From: Puffinus mauretanicus | Lineage: Eukaryota > Chordata > Aves > Procellariiformes > Procellariidae | Reading direction: 5' to 3' | Length of the DNA stretch: 64,000 nt | NCBI GenBank assembly: GCA_023333565.1 | Contig: JAJKFH010000741.1 | Coordinates: forward strand, 62,001-126,000 | Part shown: piece by piece, positions 13,001 to 23,826 of the stretch | Position numbering within the stretch: the first letter of the stretch is position 1 | Layout: every line of letters starts with the position of its first letter | Translations under genes and position numbers: made by a program | The notes under the pieces: model-generated | The model's input: only the letters and a program-made list of their open reading frames with translations | What the model was told of the DNA's origin: nothing | The model's database searches: none

Positions 13001-15569
13001 GATCATTTATAACTTTAGTTACGTAATTGCCACCTGCCTAAAATTAACGCTGTCACACCAGCTACACAGCAAAATTTCTTGTCCGATACATTTGGTTTAT
13101 TATTCTTTCACACCAATATTTATGCTTACCACACCATTCCTTTGCAAGAAAACAATTCTGAACCTGAAATTAGATAACCCGGGTAAGAAGGATTTATTCT
13201 AAAGTTAGGATTTAGAGTTTCTTGGAGGCTCTGAAAACGATGGACCCAGAAATGAAAATTTTCTGGGGATTATCCCAGACATTTAAGCCTTTCACTCACC
13301 CTTCACCAGAGCAGAGAACTCCATCCCAGTACAGGCAGAAGAAACGGCATGTTTATATTCTCTTGCAGATCCTTATATACAGGTTAGTATTCAAAGATAG
13401 GTTACAAAAGGACAGGAATCCCATTTTGAATTAAATCAATGTCAAAATCAAATAAAGAGAGATAGGATTCTGTGCAAGGAGTATAAAAGCTCTGTTCAAT
13501 TAGACATGGGTGTCGCTTCCAATAGCCTGGGCACGCACCGCCAGCAGCCCAGGGGTCAGATTTCTAATATATTTCCTCTTGCCCAAAACGACTCTGTCTG
13601 GAGTGAAGCACCACTTACTGTCCATGCTAGAGCAAAACCTGTTTTTATTTAAAGCATGAATAATGACGGCTCTCGTACCTTGTTATTCTCAGCTTAATCA
13701 AAACAGCCTGCCAAATGCATAACTGGAAATCTGGCATTAGTTTTTATCTCAACAGCTACATCTCAGCCTGATGCCGAAGGTGAGGTTCTACTGAGAGACT
13801 GTATCAGTTAAGTTTATCTGTTAGAACATGTAATGCACTGCTAACAAATTTTAGCAGCTGTGGCTATCTTTCGAAACACCGTATTTTATTACCCTACTAA
13901 AATAAAATTTGAAAGGCACCGAACATACAGATCGGTCTACCTGAGAGGCTCAGTCGCTCAGCTCCGCCTTGTCCGAGGGCCGACAAATGTCCTTGGTGGT
14001 TTCCAGGAGAGGAGCTGGATTACAACTGACCACGGATAGACCTGCTCTCAGATTTACATCTCTGTGTAATGATGACCCTTGCAGAAATAGCTTTGCACAG
14101 GTAATAGGATTATCATAAGTGAATTAGAAAATTCTGTTCATTAGTTTGAGCCAATGAAGTTGCAGGCTGGATAGAGGTTTAAAGGATTTAGTGCATAGAT
14201 ATAATTGGGAAGGGAGAAAAACAACTGAGCCTACAGAAGAGATACAGATGGCACCTTGGTATTGCAGAGCAAGGTGTATTAAAAATGCTGAAGATACGCA
14301 GGTGGATTACAAGCAGAGCGTAAGAACCCGTTACTGTACGCAGGAAAGCTACCCTTACAACCCTGATGGCCTTTTAAATATTTCTGAATTGCGGTAGGAC
14401 CCCTGTTTATAAAAAGGATAAAACTATTCATGGAAAGGATGCTAATATTTAAATAAATGACCCAGTCATACCTAGCTACTCATTAATTTAAAAAATGAAG
14501 TACTTACAGAGTGCAAATGAAAAAAGGGGGAGAGGGAATTTTATTCTATGGAAAACTATATGTCTTATGTGGTGTTAAGAAGCAGTGAAATTCAGAGCAG
14601 CTTTAAATGGAAGACTTGTATTTAAGCATCTGCAGCTCTGGCTCTTACATGTAGTTGGATGCTTTGCAACCAGGAAGGTCCCATCTCTCACCCACTCTGC
14701 TGCTCAGAGGAGCTTCAGGAGGGGGCTCTGGAAATACCAACAAGTAATGAACGCCAACAGAGGTGAGGAAGGGTGGGGACCCTGGCCTCAGTGTCCCTGC
14801 CCGTGCGTCTCCTGGTGAGGCAGTGTGGAAATGACCCCAGTGCGGTGCCGTACCTTGCCCGAGAGTCCTCCTCCCCTTGAGCTCGTATCTCATCTCGGTT
14901 GTACAGTCAAGGAGAACTGGGAAAGGCTGCCACCGACGCCCCAGGGGTGGTGGGAACTGCTGTGCTTGGAGCTGTTCGCTCTCTCTTGCGGCACATTTCT
15001 TTTGGAGTTCTTCCTCTCTACTCGGACCCCGAATTAGCTGGTAAGTTTATCCCACTATAGGTCTCATAATGACTGCTGGGATAAAGCTAATCCAAAAAAT
15101 TAGTATGAACTGCATTCCTTTTATGGCCCACGCAGTTTCAGTCCATCGTTAGCTTTCAGCTCATTCAAAGTGCTTCTGCAGCAGGAATGGAGATAGTTTA
15201 TTGTTGCACCAAAATCAGCCAATCTGACTCAGTAAAAAACCCATATATATAGGGAGAACATGCCATATAGGTGCAACATGAGGGGTCCTGCCCCATGCGT
15301 ATAGTGAGCAAGACTTGCAGGATGCTAAGAGCTTTTGGAAACCTGGCTCTGAAGGGGTTGCTGGAGTGGCCGTCTGGTACCTTATGTTAACCGAGATTTT
15401 GTATGATTTGTGACTAATATTAGCAATAAAGCGATGACCAGCTTTCAATCAACTGCTGCTCTTGCTTTTTTCTACCCAGCAGCGACCCTTGATAAAACTG
15501 CAAGCTTGCCACAAGTCTGAGTCCTCGTGAAGACCAGGCTTCAGGAGCACCAGCAAGCCTGGCACAAGG
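10001..15569. other. Unique sequence without a supported gene
   Basis: No gene or transposon is recognisable. The block at about 10,030-10,270 is very AT-rich and contains an octamer-like ATGCAAAT (near 10,208). A TATAAAA string lies near 13,480, but no initiator, coding exon or LTR structure can be seen around it. Confidence 0.6.
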
Positions 15570-16232
15570 AAGACTCCTTGCAGTGGGGGAGGATCGGGTT
15601 AAAATCAAGAACATTTCAACAAATCGGAGGTAAACAAGTCCATGGGACCTGACGGGGTGCACCCACAAGTGCTGAGGGAGCTGGCCAATGTCACGATGAG
15701 GCCACTGTCCCTTATCTCAGCCCTGGAGAGGCACATCTGGAGTACTGTGTCCAGTTACGGGTTCCCCAGTACAGGAGAGATGTGGGCTTACTGGAGCGAG
15801 TCCAGGGAAGGGCAGCAAAGATGATTAAGGGATTGGAGCATCTGTTGTATGAAGAGAGGCCAGAAGAGCTGGGAGTGATCAGCCTGGAGAGGAGAAGGCT
15901 CAGGGGGATCTTATGAACGTTTATGAATATCTAATGGATGGGTGGATAAAAGAGGGAACCAGACTCTTCTCAGTGGTGGCCAGTGACAGAACAAGAGGCA
16001 ATGGACACAAATTGAAACACAGGAAATTCCTATGAACATAAGAAAATGCTTTTTTCCTGTGAAGGTGGTTGAACACTGGCACAGGAGAGATTATGGAGCC
16101 TCCATCCTTGGAGATACTCAAACCCAACTGGCCAGTCCTGGGCACCCCGCTCCAGCTGACCCTGCTTGAGCAGGGAGGTTGGACTTGGGTGATCTCGAGA
16201 GGTGCCTCCAATCTCAGCTATTCTGTCGTTAA
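15570..16232 (+). mobile_element. Old CR1 LINE fragment, internally deleted
   Basis: This is a plus-strand CR1 retrotransposon remnant. Near 15,640 it encodes the region just upstream of the reverse-transcriptase palm (GPDGVHPQVLRELA, a typical CR1 string). At about 15,715-15,730 it jumps straight to the C-terminal ORF2 region, where the DNA of the SREGQQR stretch matches the region before the KMIKGLEH-like segment. The catalytic core of roughly 1 kb is therefore missing. The 3' end near 16,180-16,232 has the CR1 hallmark of GGTTGGACT, then GATCTCGAGAGG, then CTATTCTGT. The 3' end differs from the copies at 43 and 61 kb, so this is another and older subfamily. Stops and indels show it is long dead. 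The 5' limit is approximate and could lie up to about 90 bases further upstream. Confidence 0.85.
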
Positions 16233-16235
16233 TTA

Positions 16236-19200
16236 TTTAAGTTGTTAACAGCATAACGGTTGTTTAAGAATTAGTTACAAATTATTGAAAAATGGGGTCA
16301 GTGTTTCCTCAGAAATAAGATTGTAGAGAAGAACAACAGAAATTCATTTTCCCCTGTATCAATAAACTCTTTTTCTTATTAAAGGCTGGTTCATCCTTAG
16401 AAATAACATTGTAAGCGTGTTGGGGACCTGCCAAAATTCTTCACTGAGATTATTGCAATGGAAGACAAAGGTACGCATTATTGTAGGTTTTTCTCTGTCT
16501 CAGAATTTAAGTTGCAGACAGCTGACACAGTGGCTGCAGAGCTGCCAAGTGGAGAACGTGGGAACGTTGCCCAGGAGGAAATGCCATCCCGCTGGGACTC
16601 CTAATCTGGGTTTGATGGGATATTATCCTGGGAACAGCAGCACTGGGAGTAAGGGGCACAGCTCTTCAAGCGTTATGCCCCCATTTTAAAAAATGCACAG
16701 TTTTGCGAAGCTGAAATGACAATATTTCCTTCTAAAATGAGGCACTCCAGTTCAGTGACATTTTTCCCCCAACTTCTAGCATTTATATAGAAGTTTATAT
16801 ACATCTGTTCTTTGTTTGTTTGCCTGTTTTTGTTTCCTGCTTGATTATGTCTCTATTTGCTAAGCCTGCCCGGAGCTATTTCCTACCTGACATGCATTAG
16901 CTGTCAGAGATTTCAGGTGCTTCATTTCTTTCACTTTTAAATGTCTTTTATGAGACAGTTGTTAATCTTTAATGGAAGTTCCCATCAAATTGGGAAGCTC
17001 ACCTGGCTCTGTTCCAAAGGGCAAAAGCAAGAAATTTCGTGCCCTATGAAAACATACAGCATCACTGTTTTCAGACGGCGGCACGCAGGCAGAAGGCAAT
17101 GAAGTAGTTGATGGGGCTTTTCCAGGGCCCGACAGGAGGAGGACACAGGCATAGGGAAGAGGGCAAGCAGGGGATTTCTAAACACAAACTTGCCAATTTC
17201 CGTTTCTTTGACGATAGAGGGTGGCATTAGATTTGAGACTGCTTTGTATTTGAGCGTGACGTTTAATATCATTGTTTCTAAATGTTTAACCTTCTACTTT
17301 TATCTGTTTCATCCATTTTTACAACTTCAGACTGTGGGTATTCATTTCTTTCTCTGTGACAGCATTAGTTCAGTGCAAGGCTTGGGTATGACTTAACTCC
17401 ATCACCCTCTAGCTTTTCCCTACTGCAAGTCACAGGAACGTAAAAAACGTAAAAAAATTCCCAGTATGCCTTGTGGAGGTAGCCTTTTAAATTAGCATGG
17501 CCAAAAAGCTTTCTGAGGCCTAAAAATACCATTTGGAAACAATTTACAGTCTTCTGCAACCAGGAAGTTTTCTTAACTATTTAGGTTTTCCCTTTTTTTT
17601 TTCCCCCTCCTTGCTTTTGATGAGATATCACTTCTACAGTTTTAGGTTAAAATGTGCCCTTAATGTCTTTAATTTAAAATTATATTTTCTCTGCTCGCAA
17701 GCCCTAGTGTACGTGCCACGATTTCAGAAAAATATCTATTTAAGAAATTGATTACTAGTGTTATTTCGTGATAGTTTTATATCTAATGATGAAGCATTTG
17801 TACTTGCAAAAATACTTACAAAATTATAGTCATTCGTCATCGGCTTAAAAAGCCCTTTGTTGCAAAAAGGTAGATTAAATCTTGACATGGAAAATGATCC
17901 TAAACCAATTAGGAAAACTCTGTTTGTTTGCATCCCTGTCATTAACTTAAGGAAGATTAAAATAAAGAGCAGGAAGAGGAGCAATGTGTTTCCCGTGTCC
18001 CGTACATCATGGAGCTGCAGTGTCTTGCCCTGTTGCAGCTCTGAGGCATAGCAAACCTTAAAATTTTGGCCTATTTAATTATTTTTTTCACTGAAGAGTT
18101 CAGAACAGCCTCCTGCAACCGGGCGATAGTACTGAAGGTGCTGGGGGACAGCCCAGACCTCTCTGTCCTCACGCTGTTGGGGTGAGACTTGTCCCACCTT
18201 CCTGCTGCCATGCACTGCCGTTTCATATTTTTGCATTTTGTATCGTAGTTTGTGTCTTGGTTTCTCTCCCGGTGTGGCCTGAGTCTCCGTCACACACAGA
18301 GATGGTTCTGCACCCGCTGGCAGTGCCCTGTGTTTGAAGGAGGAGATGCCATATTCCCAACCGGCCATCCTCCGGCACCATGACATCTGCTCCTTCATCC
18401 TGGTTGCCCATCATTACATCCCCCGTGCGACCCCGGGGCCACCGTCACAGCCTTGGGAAGGAGGACCTCAAATGTTGGCATGCTGTCGAGGGACCGTGTT
18501 TCCTCTTCGTCCTGGGGGCTCAGGACCACCTGCAGCGCGTGAGGTTGTGATCCGGAGTGGTTCAAGCACTGGGGGGGTGCTTTTGTGAGTCGTTGCCTTG
18601 GTATTGGTAATACTTTGTGTGGTGAATTAAGTCTGTTTACAGGCAAAATCTGTTGCACTGGAGGACCTCAAAGAACTGATGAAAGCTGTTTTGGTGAGGG
18701 ATGTAACTGCTTCTGAAGCTCATCACTGCATCCAGAGACAGGGTCCTTATCCGTACCCTACTTCAGAGTAATGACTTTGTCTTACGGAGAGGTGCACGAA
18801 GCTTTTTGAAATTTCTTTGCATGCACGTTTGGCCTGCCTTTAGTACTCTCTTTTGCACCATTAGATGTTGCCCATAGAGGTCGGTGTTTGCCTTTGAAAA
18901 GGAGAGCAGTATGCCTGAAGCACTGCAATATCTGTCACATAACCCGCAGCTGGCTTTCGTATCTGCTTCTACCCATTTCCCTGGGTTAATAACGTTACAT
19001 TGATCTCTTCCGAGGTTCTAAAGATGTGACTGAGAAGGAAAATGTTAGTGTGTATTTTGGTACATCATTAGGTTTTGCTCTCTTCAACATATTTTAAAAG
19101 ATCAAGCATGGTGTTTAAAAAAAAAAACCCCAACAACTTGACATTTCATAAAATATTTGCATATCTAAAAGAGGAATTGAGGATGATTCAGAGTGCGAAT

Positions 19201-20688
19201 CATATCTGTAGTTATCATCTTACATATATTTTATGCAGTCATTTGCTGTGCTTGTAGAACGAACCCCTCCCTCTTTATCCTGAGACCTATTTACTGTTAT
19301 TTGTCAATGGTAGTAACAGTTGTGGCTGTATGAGAGTAATTACCTGAACGAGTTGCCTGAGATTATGGAAGATACTTTGGGAAATAAAGTCTGTAGAGTG
19401 GTTTTGAGTGAGCGTTGCGTGAGGAAAGTATAAAAGCCGTCATTCAAAAACCGAGGACTGCAGGTTGTGTTTTGTAAGGACTCTTCTCAAATGTTCTTTG
19501 CATGAACCGTAGCTAATGTTACCTAAACACATTTGAAAAATATTACTTTGAATTAGTTTCTGTATGCTTTCACATGGAAAGCGAGGTAAGAATCGTGTGG
19601 ATTTTACCATGCTTAGTTATCGTCTCAACTGTATTTGTAAACTGCCCCTAGGTTGTGTGCATTGCAGTTTACTTAACTGTCTAAAGGCTTTTTAAGCAGA
19701 ACTGTTAAATGAATTTACTGGTTGGATAAAAATCTTACGTTATCATATCAAGATGTGGAAACTTTGTTTACTAAAATAAGCATTCCTTAGCTTCATTGGG
19801 TGTGATAGTTGGATTTTGAGCAGTATGACTGGCTGCAAAATAGTCTGAATTCTTGTGTTTCACGCCTGTTGATAAAAGAAAAACTACCATTAATAGTTCT
19901 GTGTGTCCCTTTAATGAAGTTGGCCTAATCCCTCTTTGAAGAGTGACCATTTTTCTACAAAAATCAAAACAACTGATTTAATTCAATAGTACTTAGTATT
20001 CCATTCATTGTGAAGTTTATATGAATGATAGATTATTAATGAAATATTTGCGGAAGGCATGGTGTATCTAGTGGTCTTAGAAATGCATTAGTGGAAACGT
20101 TCAGCTGAAAGTGCTCATACATCTGTTCTGATATTCTTTTTCCCTCCTTAAAAAGTGTTTTCCCTCCTTAAGTGTCTTGGCAGTGGACTGAGGGGTTCTG
20201 ATAGTCTTGAAATACTCTGTTTGCACCCAGGTGTGTGTGTCCTAACTTTTTTTTTTTTTTAATTAAGTGCATAGGACAACACGATGCATGACTTTCTCAA
20301 TTTACAAAGATCGCTTCTTTTCAGATTTTCTTCTTTCAGACCAGTAGCCAGAAGGGAGCACTCTTACCTAAGGCATAGTAACGTTCCCCTCACCCCTTGG
20401 TTTCTGCTGGCTTGGTGTATGTAGGCAGCAAAATCTTCCACCAGAGCAATGGGTAAAGGGTGAGGCTGGGAACTGTTCGACGACGCACTTGCAGTCTCTA
20501 TACTAATTTGTTGCCACGTAATAAGACTTTTCTGTCTCTGTCATTACTGGTGGTAGCCTTTGCTTGCTAAAATTGAATAGCAATTCAGAGTAAGATGAAG
20601 CAATTCTCCTATTGTCTTCTCGTAGGGATTTGCCACATATGTTTTTCCAGGACAGTGCTATACGTCCCTCATATTGCCACACCTCAAT
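16236..20688. other. Unique sequence without a supported gene
   Basis: Nothing coding or mobile is recognisable. There is an A run at 19117-19127, a T run at 20247-20260, and a small tandem duplication with a 20-base period at about 20,138-20,172 in which TCCCTCCTTA is repeated. A TATAAAAG string near 19,430 has no promoter context that I can recognise. Confidence 0.6.
20138..20172. repeat. Short tandem duplication, 20-base period
   Basis: The pyrimidine block TTTCCCTCCTTAA occurs twice with a spacing of 20 bases and diverges after the second copy. It is best read as a local replication-slippage duplication. Confidence 0.6.
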
Positions 20689-20689
20689 G

Positions 20690-22265
20690 TGATCAGAGTG
20701 GTTTGGGTTGGAAGGGACCTTAAAGATCATCTAGTTCCACCTTCCCTGCCATGGGCAGGGACATCTTTCACTGGATCAGGTTGCTCAAAGCCCCGTCCTA
20801 CCTGATCTTGAACAGTTCCAGGGATGGGGCATCCACAACTTCTCTGGGTGACCTGTTCCAGTGTCTGACCACCCTCACAGTTAAGAATTTCTTCCTAATA
20901 CCTAATCTAAATCTACCCTCTTTCAGCTTAAAACCATTACCCTTTTTCTTGTCACTACAGGCCCTGGTAAAAATCTCTCTCCACCTTTCTTCTAAGCCCC
21001 CTTTAAGTACCGAAAGGCTGCAATCAGGTCTCCCCAGAGCCTTCTCTTCTCCAGGCTGAACAACCCCAACTCTCTCAACCTTTCTTTATGGGGGAGGTCT
21101 TCCAGCCCTCTGACCATTTTTGTGGCCCTCCTCTGGACCCGCTCCAACAGGTCCATGTCTGTCCTGTGCTGAGGACCCCAGAGCTGGACGCAGCACTGCA
21201 GGGGGGGTCTCACCAGAGCAGAGCAGAAGGGCAGAATCCCCTCCCTCGACCTGCTGGCCACGCCGCTTTGGATGCAGCCCAGGATACGGTTGGCCTTCTG
21301 GGCTGCGAGCGCACGTTGCCGGCTCATGTCCAATTTACCACTTCACCAGTCCTTCTCTGCAGGGCTACTCTCAATCCCTTCATCCCCCAGGCTGTACTGA
21401 TATCGGGGATTGCCCTGACCCAGGTACAGGACCTTGAACTTGGCCTTGTTGAACTTAATGAGGTTTGCATGGGCCCACTCCTCAAGCCTGTCAAGGTCCC
21501 TCTGGATGGCATCCCTTCCCTTGAGCGAATCAACTGCACCACTTGGCTTGGTGTCACCCATAAGCTTGCTGACGGTGCACTCAATCACACTGCCTGTCTT
21601 GTTGATGAAGATATTAAATAGTACTGGTCCCAGTACGGACCCTTGAGGGACACCACTTTTTACTGGTTTCCATTTGGACACTGAGCCATTGACTGCAACT
21701 CTTTGGATGCGGCCATCCAGCAAATTCCTTATCCATCAAATAGTCCATCCATCAAACCCATCTCTCTCTGATTTAGAGAGAAGGATGTTGCGTGGGCCCG
21801 TGTGAAAGGCCTTGCAGAAGTCAAGATAGATCACATCAGTTCCCCTTCCCTTACCCAGCAACACAGTCCCTCCATCGTAAAAGACCATCAGATTAGTCAG
21901 GCACAATTTGCCCTTGATGAAGCCATGTTGGCTGTCTCTAATCACCTCCCTGCCTTCCATATGCCTTGACATAGCTTCCAGGAGGATCGGTTCCATGATC
22001 TTACCAGGCACAGAGGTGAGGCTGAGTGGTCGGTAGTTCCCAGAGTCCTCCTCTTTACCCTTTTTAAAAATGGGTGCGATGGTTCTCTTTTTCCAGTCAC
22101 TGGGGACTTCACCTGCCATGACTTTGCAAATATGATGGAGAGTGACTTGGCGACTACATCTGCCATTTCCTCAGGACCCTGGGATGCATCTCATCAGGTC
22201 CCATGGCCTTGCGTGGGTTCAGGTTCCTCAGATGGTCTCGAACCTGATCAATATGGTATCATCTA
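20690..22265 (-). mobile_element. Long 5'-truncated CR1 LINE, antisense
   Basis: About 1.58 kb of CR1 lie on the minus strand, with the 3' end at about 20,690 and the truncated 5' end near 22,265. Read from the 5' end it encodes the pre-palm region ([18 protein letters not shown]), fingers and palm ([26 protein letters not shown]), motif A (YLDFCKAF), the [15 protein letters not shown] motif, a damaged motif C, and the C-terminal region with [18 protein letters not shown] and [14 protein letters not shown]. The 3' UTR has the usual TTGGAAGGGACC-type end, but the terminal octamer repeats are eroded. The 5' limit may extend 30-40 bases further. Its C-terminal region closely resembles the antisense copy at 62.2-62.85 kb, so both probably belong to one subfamily. 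Confidence 0.95.
20990..22166 (-). pseudogene. Broken CR1 ORF2 (reverse transcriptase)
   Basis: This is the reverse-transcriptase part of ORF2 of the surrounding CR1. In CR1 elements ORF2 encodes an endonuclease and a reverse transcriptase that copy the element at a nicked target. The endonuclease is absent through 5' truncation. The reading frame changes several times: near 22,110, near 21,730, and at about 21,335-21,350, where a short deletion and a stop interrupt the join between the palm region and the C-terminal region. In the catalytic motif C the usual FADD is read here as LMGD, so one of the two metal-binding aspartates is lost. The motif A LDF aspartate is still present. The copy cannot be active. 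Confidence 0.85.
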
Positions 22266-23364
22266 GGATGTTACCAGCTTGGGACTCCCACTGCATTTAC
22301 CATGGGCTATGTGTAAATCTGTTGTGAACATGTGTAATACGATTAAAATATTTTGACGGAGAAAAGGGTCAGGTTCAAAACTGAATTGAGTAAACTGACC
22401 CGTCAGTCACCCCATTATTCAAAAACTTTCAGCAGTCAAGTGCAGACAGCTTGCATGTGTTCGTTTTTCTTCCCAGGGATTAACCAGAGCTCCACGCGTG
22501 GTTCAGTGAAGGCTTTAAAACCAAATAGGAAGTTTTCCCCTAACAGAGTCCAGGCAACACAGGTAATCTCATGTAGCCATTGATTTACCAGATAGACAAT
22601 TGTTAAGAGGACAGCTAGCTGCAGGCAGGCAGTAAGTGGGTGTCTGAATACAGGAGGTCGCAGTTCCTGGTCCAAAGAGTTTGCAGTGAAACAGGTCTTT
22701 GCTGGTGCCAGGCTCCCCTTGCTCTGGATGGTGTCTCCAGGAACCGGAGTGCGCCTGGGTCTTACGGTAGAGAGCCACACTGGCCATATGGTAAGTCCCC
22801 CGCTGAGAGCCCAGCAAAGATCTTTTGGACCTCTCTCCTATTTTGAAGAAAACCCAAACAAACCGTTTCTAACGGCGAGGGAAGTGCAGTGCTTGCTGGT
22901 CTCCTTAAGCCCCTTCTCAGATTTCTCTCCAAGGGCCAGCTGCTCCTCCGAAGTTTATTTAAAGTTGAATGTCATGGGCGGCAGTGAAACTCTAATTGCC
23001 TGTGATAATGGTGGGGGGGTTTTGCAGTTTATCAATCAAAGGCATCTTTTTGGCAGATCTTCGGAGATTGTACCATGGGAAGGTCAGACTGCTTGTGCCG
23101 GCGCTCCGCGTGCGGGGGCCGGGTGGGAGGGCTGTGTGCGAGGGCTACGGTTATAACACGGAGAGAGTAAATCATTATAAAACCAGGGGGAAGGGGGAAA
23201 AAAAAACCCGGAGGTGACTGGGGCAGACACACAAAGGAGCTGGGCAGTTATTCATAGGTCCTGATATAATACTGGACGTCATAAACTGAGGCAGATCCAA
23301 GCCTGCCCGATGATTTTTTTGGGGAAAAATGGGGAAATACACACAGGCATTTAATCAGCATATA
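22266..23364. other. Unique sequence, no supported gene
   Basis: No gene is recognised. The first 30-40 bases may still belong to the CR1 described just upstream. At about 22,970-23,160 the DNA becomes GC-rich with a few CpGs, and a 156-residue open frame passes through it (22,686-23,156, plus strand). That frame has no recognisable domain and its length fits chance in GC-rich sequence. Confidence 0.5.
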
Positions 23365-23445
23365 ATCACAGAAAGATATTTGGAAGGAATCCTTCGTTGG
23401 TCATCAGGTCTAGTCCCCTGCGTCATGGAAGAGTTTAATTACACT
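23365..23445 (-). mobile_element. Possible decayed CR1 3' end, antisense
   Basis: A short stretch resembles the antisense CR1 3' terminus: a CACAGA-like start, then TTTGGAAGGAATCCTT, then GGTCATCAGGTCTAGTCCCCTGC. These match, in order, the AATCATAGAAT, TTGGAAGGGACC and CATCTAGTCCAACCCCCTGC blocks seen in the better copies at 39.55 and 62.18 kb. Divergence is high and the match fades after about 23,420, so the call is tentative. Confidence 0.4.
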
Positions 23446-23798
23446 AAGCCGCTCCTCCTCAGATGGAGGCCAAGTAGTCATTATGTCCAGCAAAGATGTT
23501 TCTTGGCAGCTTGCTGCACTATCCATGACTTGGAAACAAAAGCACTGCAGCATAATGTTGTTAAACTCTGGGAAATGACAGTAAAAAATGGCATAATTTG
23601 GGCTCCAGGGTTACTGCTTCTCAGTAACTTCCACCAAAGCGTTTTCAGTGGATAAGTAAACTTGTAATTTTGTTTCCTGAACAGGAGTCCTGGAAAATGT
23701 CCTCTGGGAGTTGAAATTCTGGCTTCATTGTGCTTTTTCTGTCTTAGCTTTTTACTAAAGAATTTCTGGCTCAGATGCATATGTTGGTTTATGTTGTC

Positions 23799-23826
23799 AT
23801 ATATATATGTGTGTGTATATATATAT
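23799..23826. repeat. Compound AT/GT microsatellite
   Basis: Twenty-eight bases form a run of AT, then GT, then AT dinucleotides. Such tracts are usually length-polymorphic. Confidence 0.9.

Noticed and set aside
13470..13560. TATA-containing promoter or LTR
   Set aside because: A TATAAAAG string is present, but no matching LTR ends, polyadenylation signal spacing or exon follow.
21088..21621. Plus-strand open frame of 177 codons opposite the long CR1
   Set aside because: It is the antisense shadow of CR1 ORF2 and not a separate gene.
22686..23156. Plus-strand open frame of 156 codons
   Set aside because: It lies in a GC-rich stretch and has no recognisable domain or splice context.
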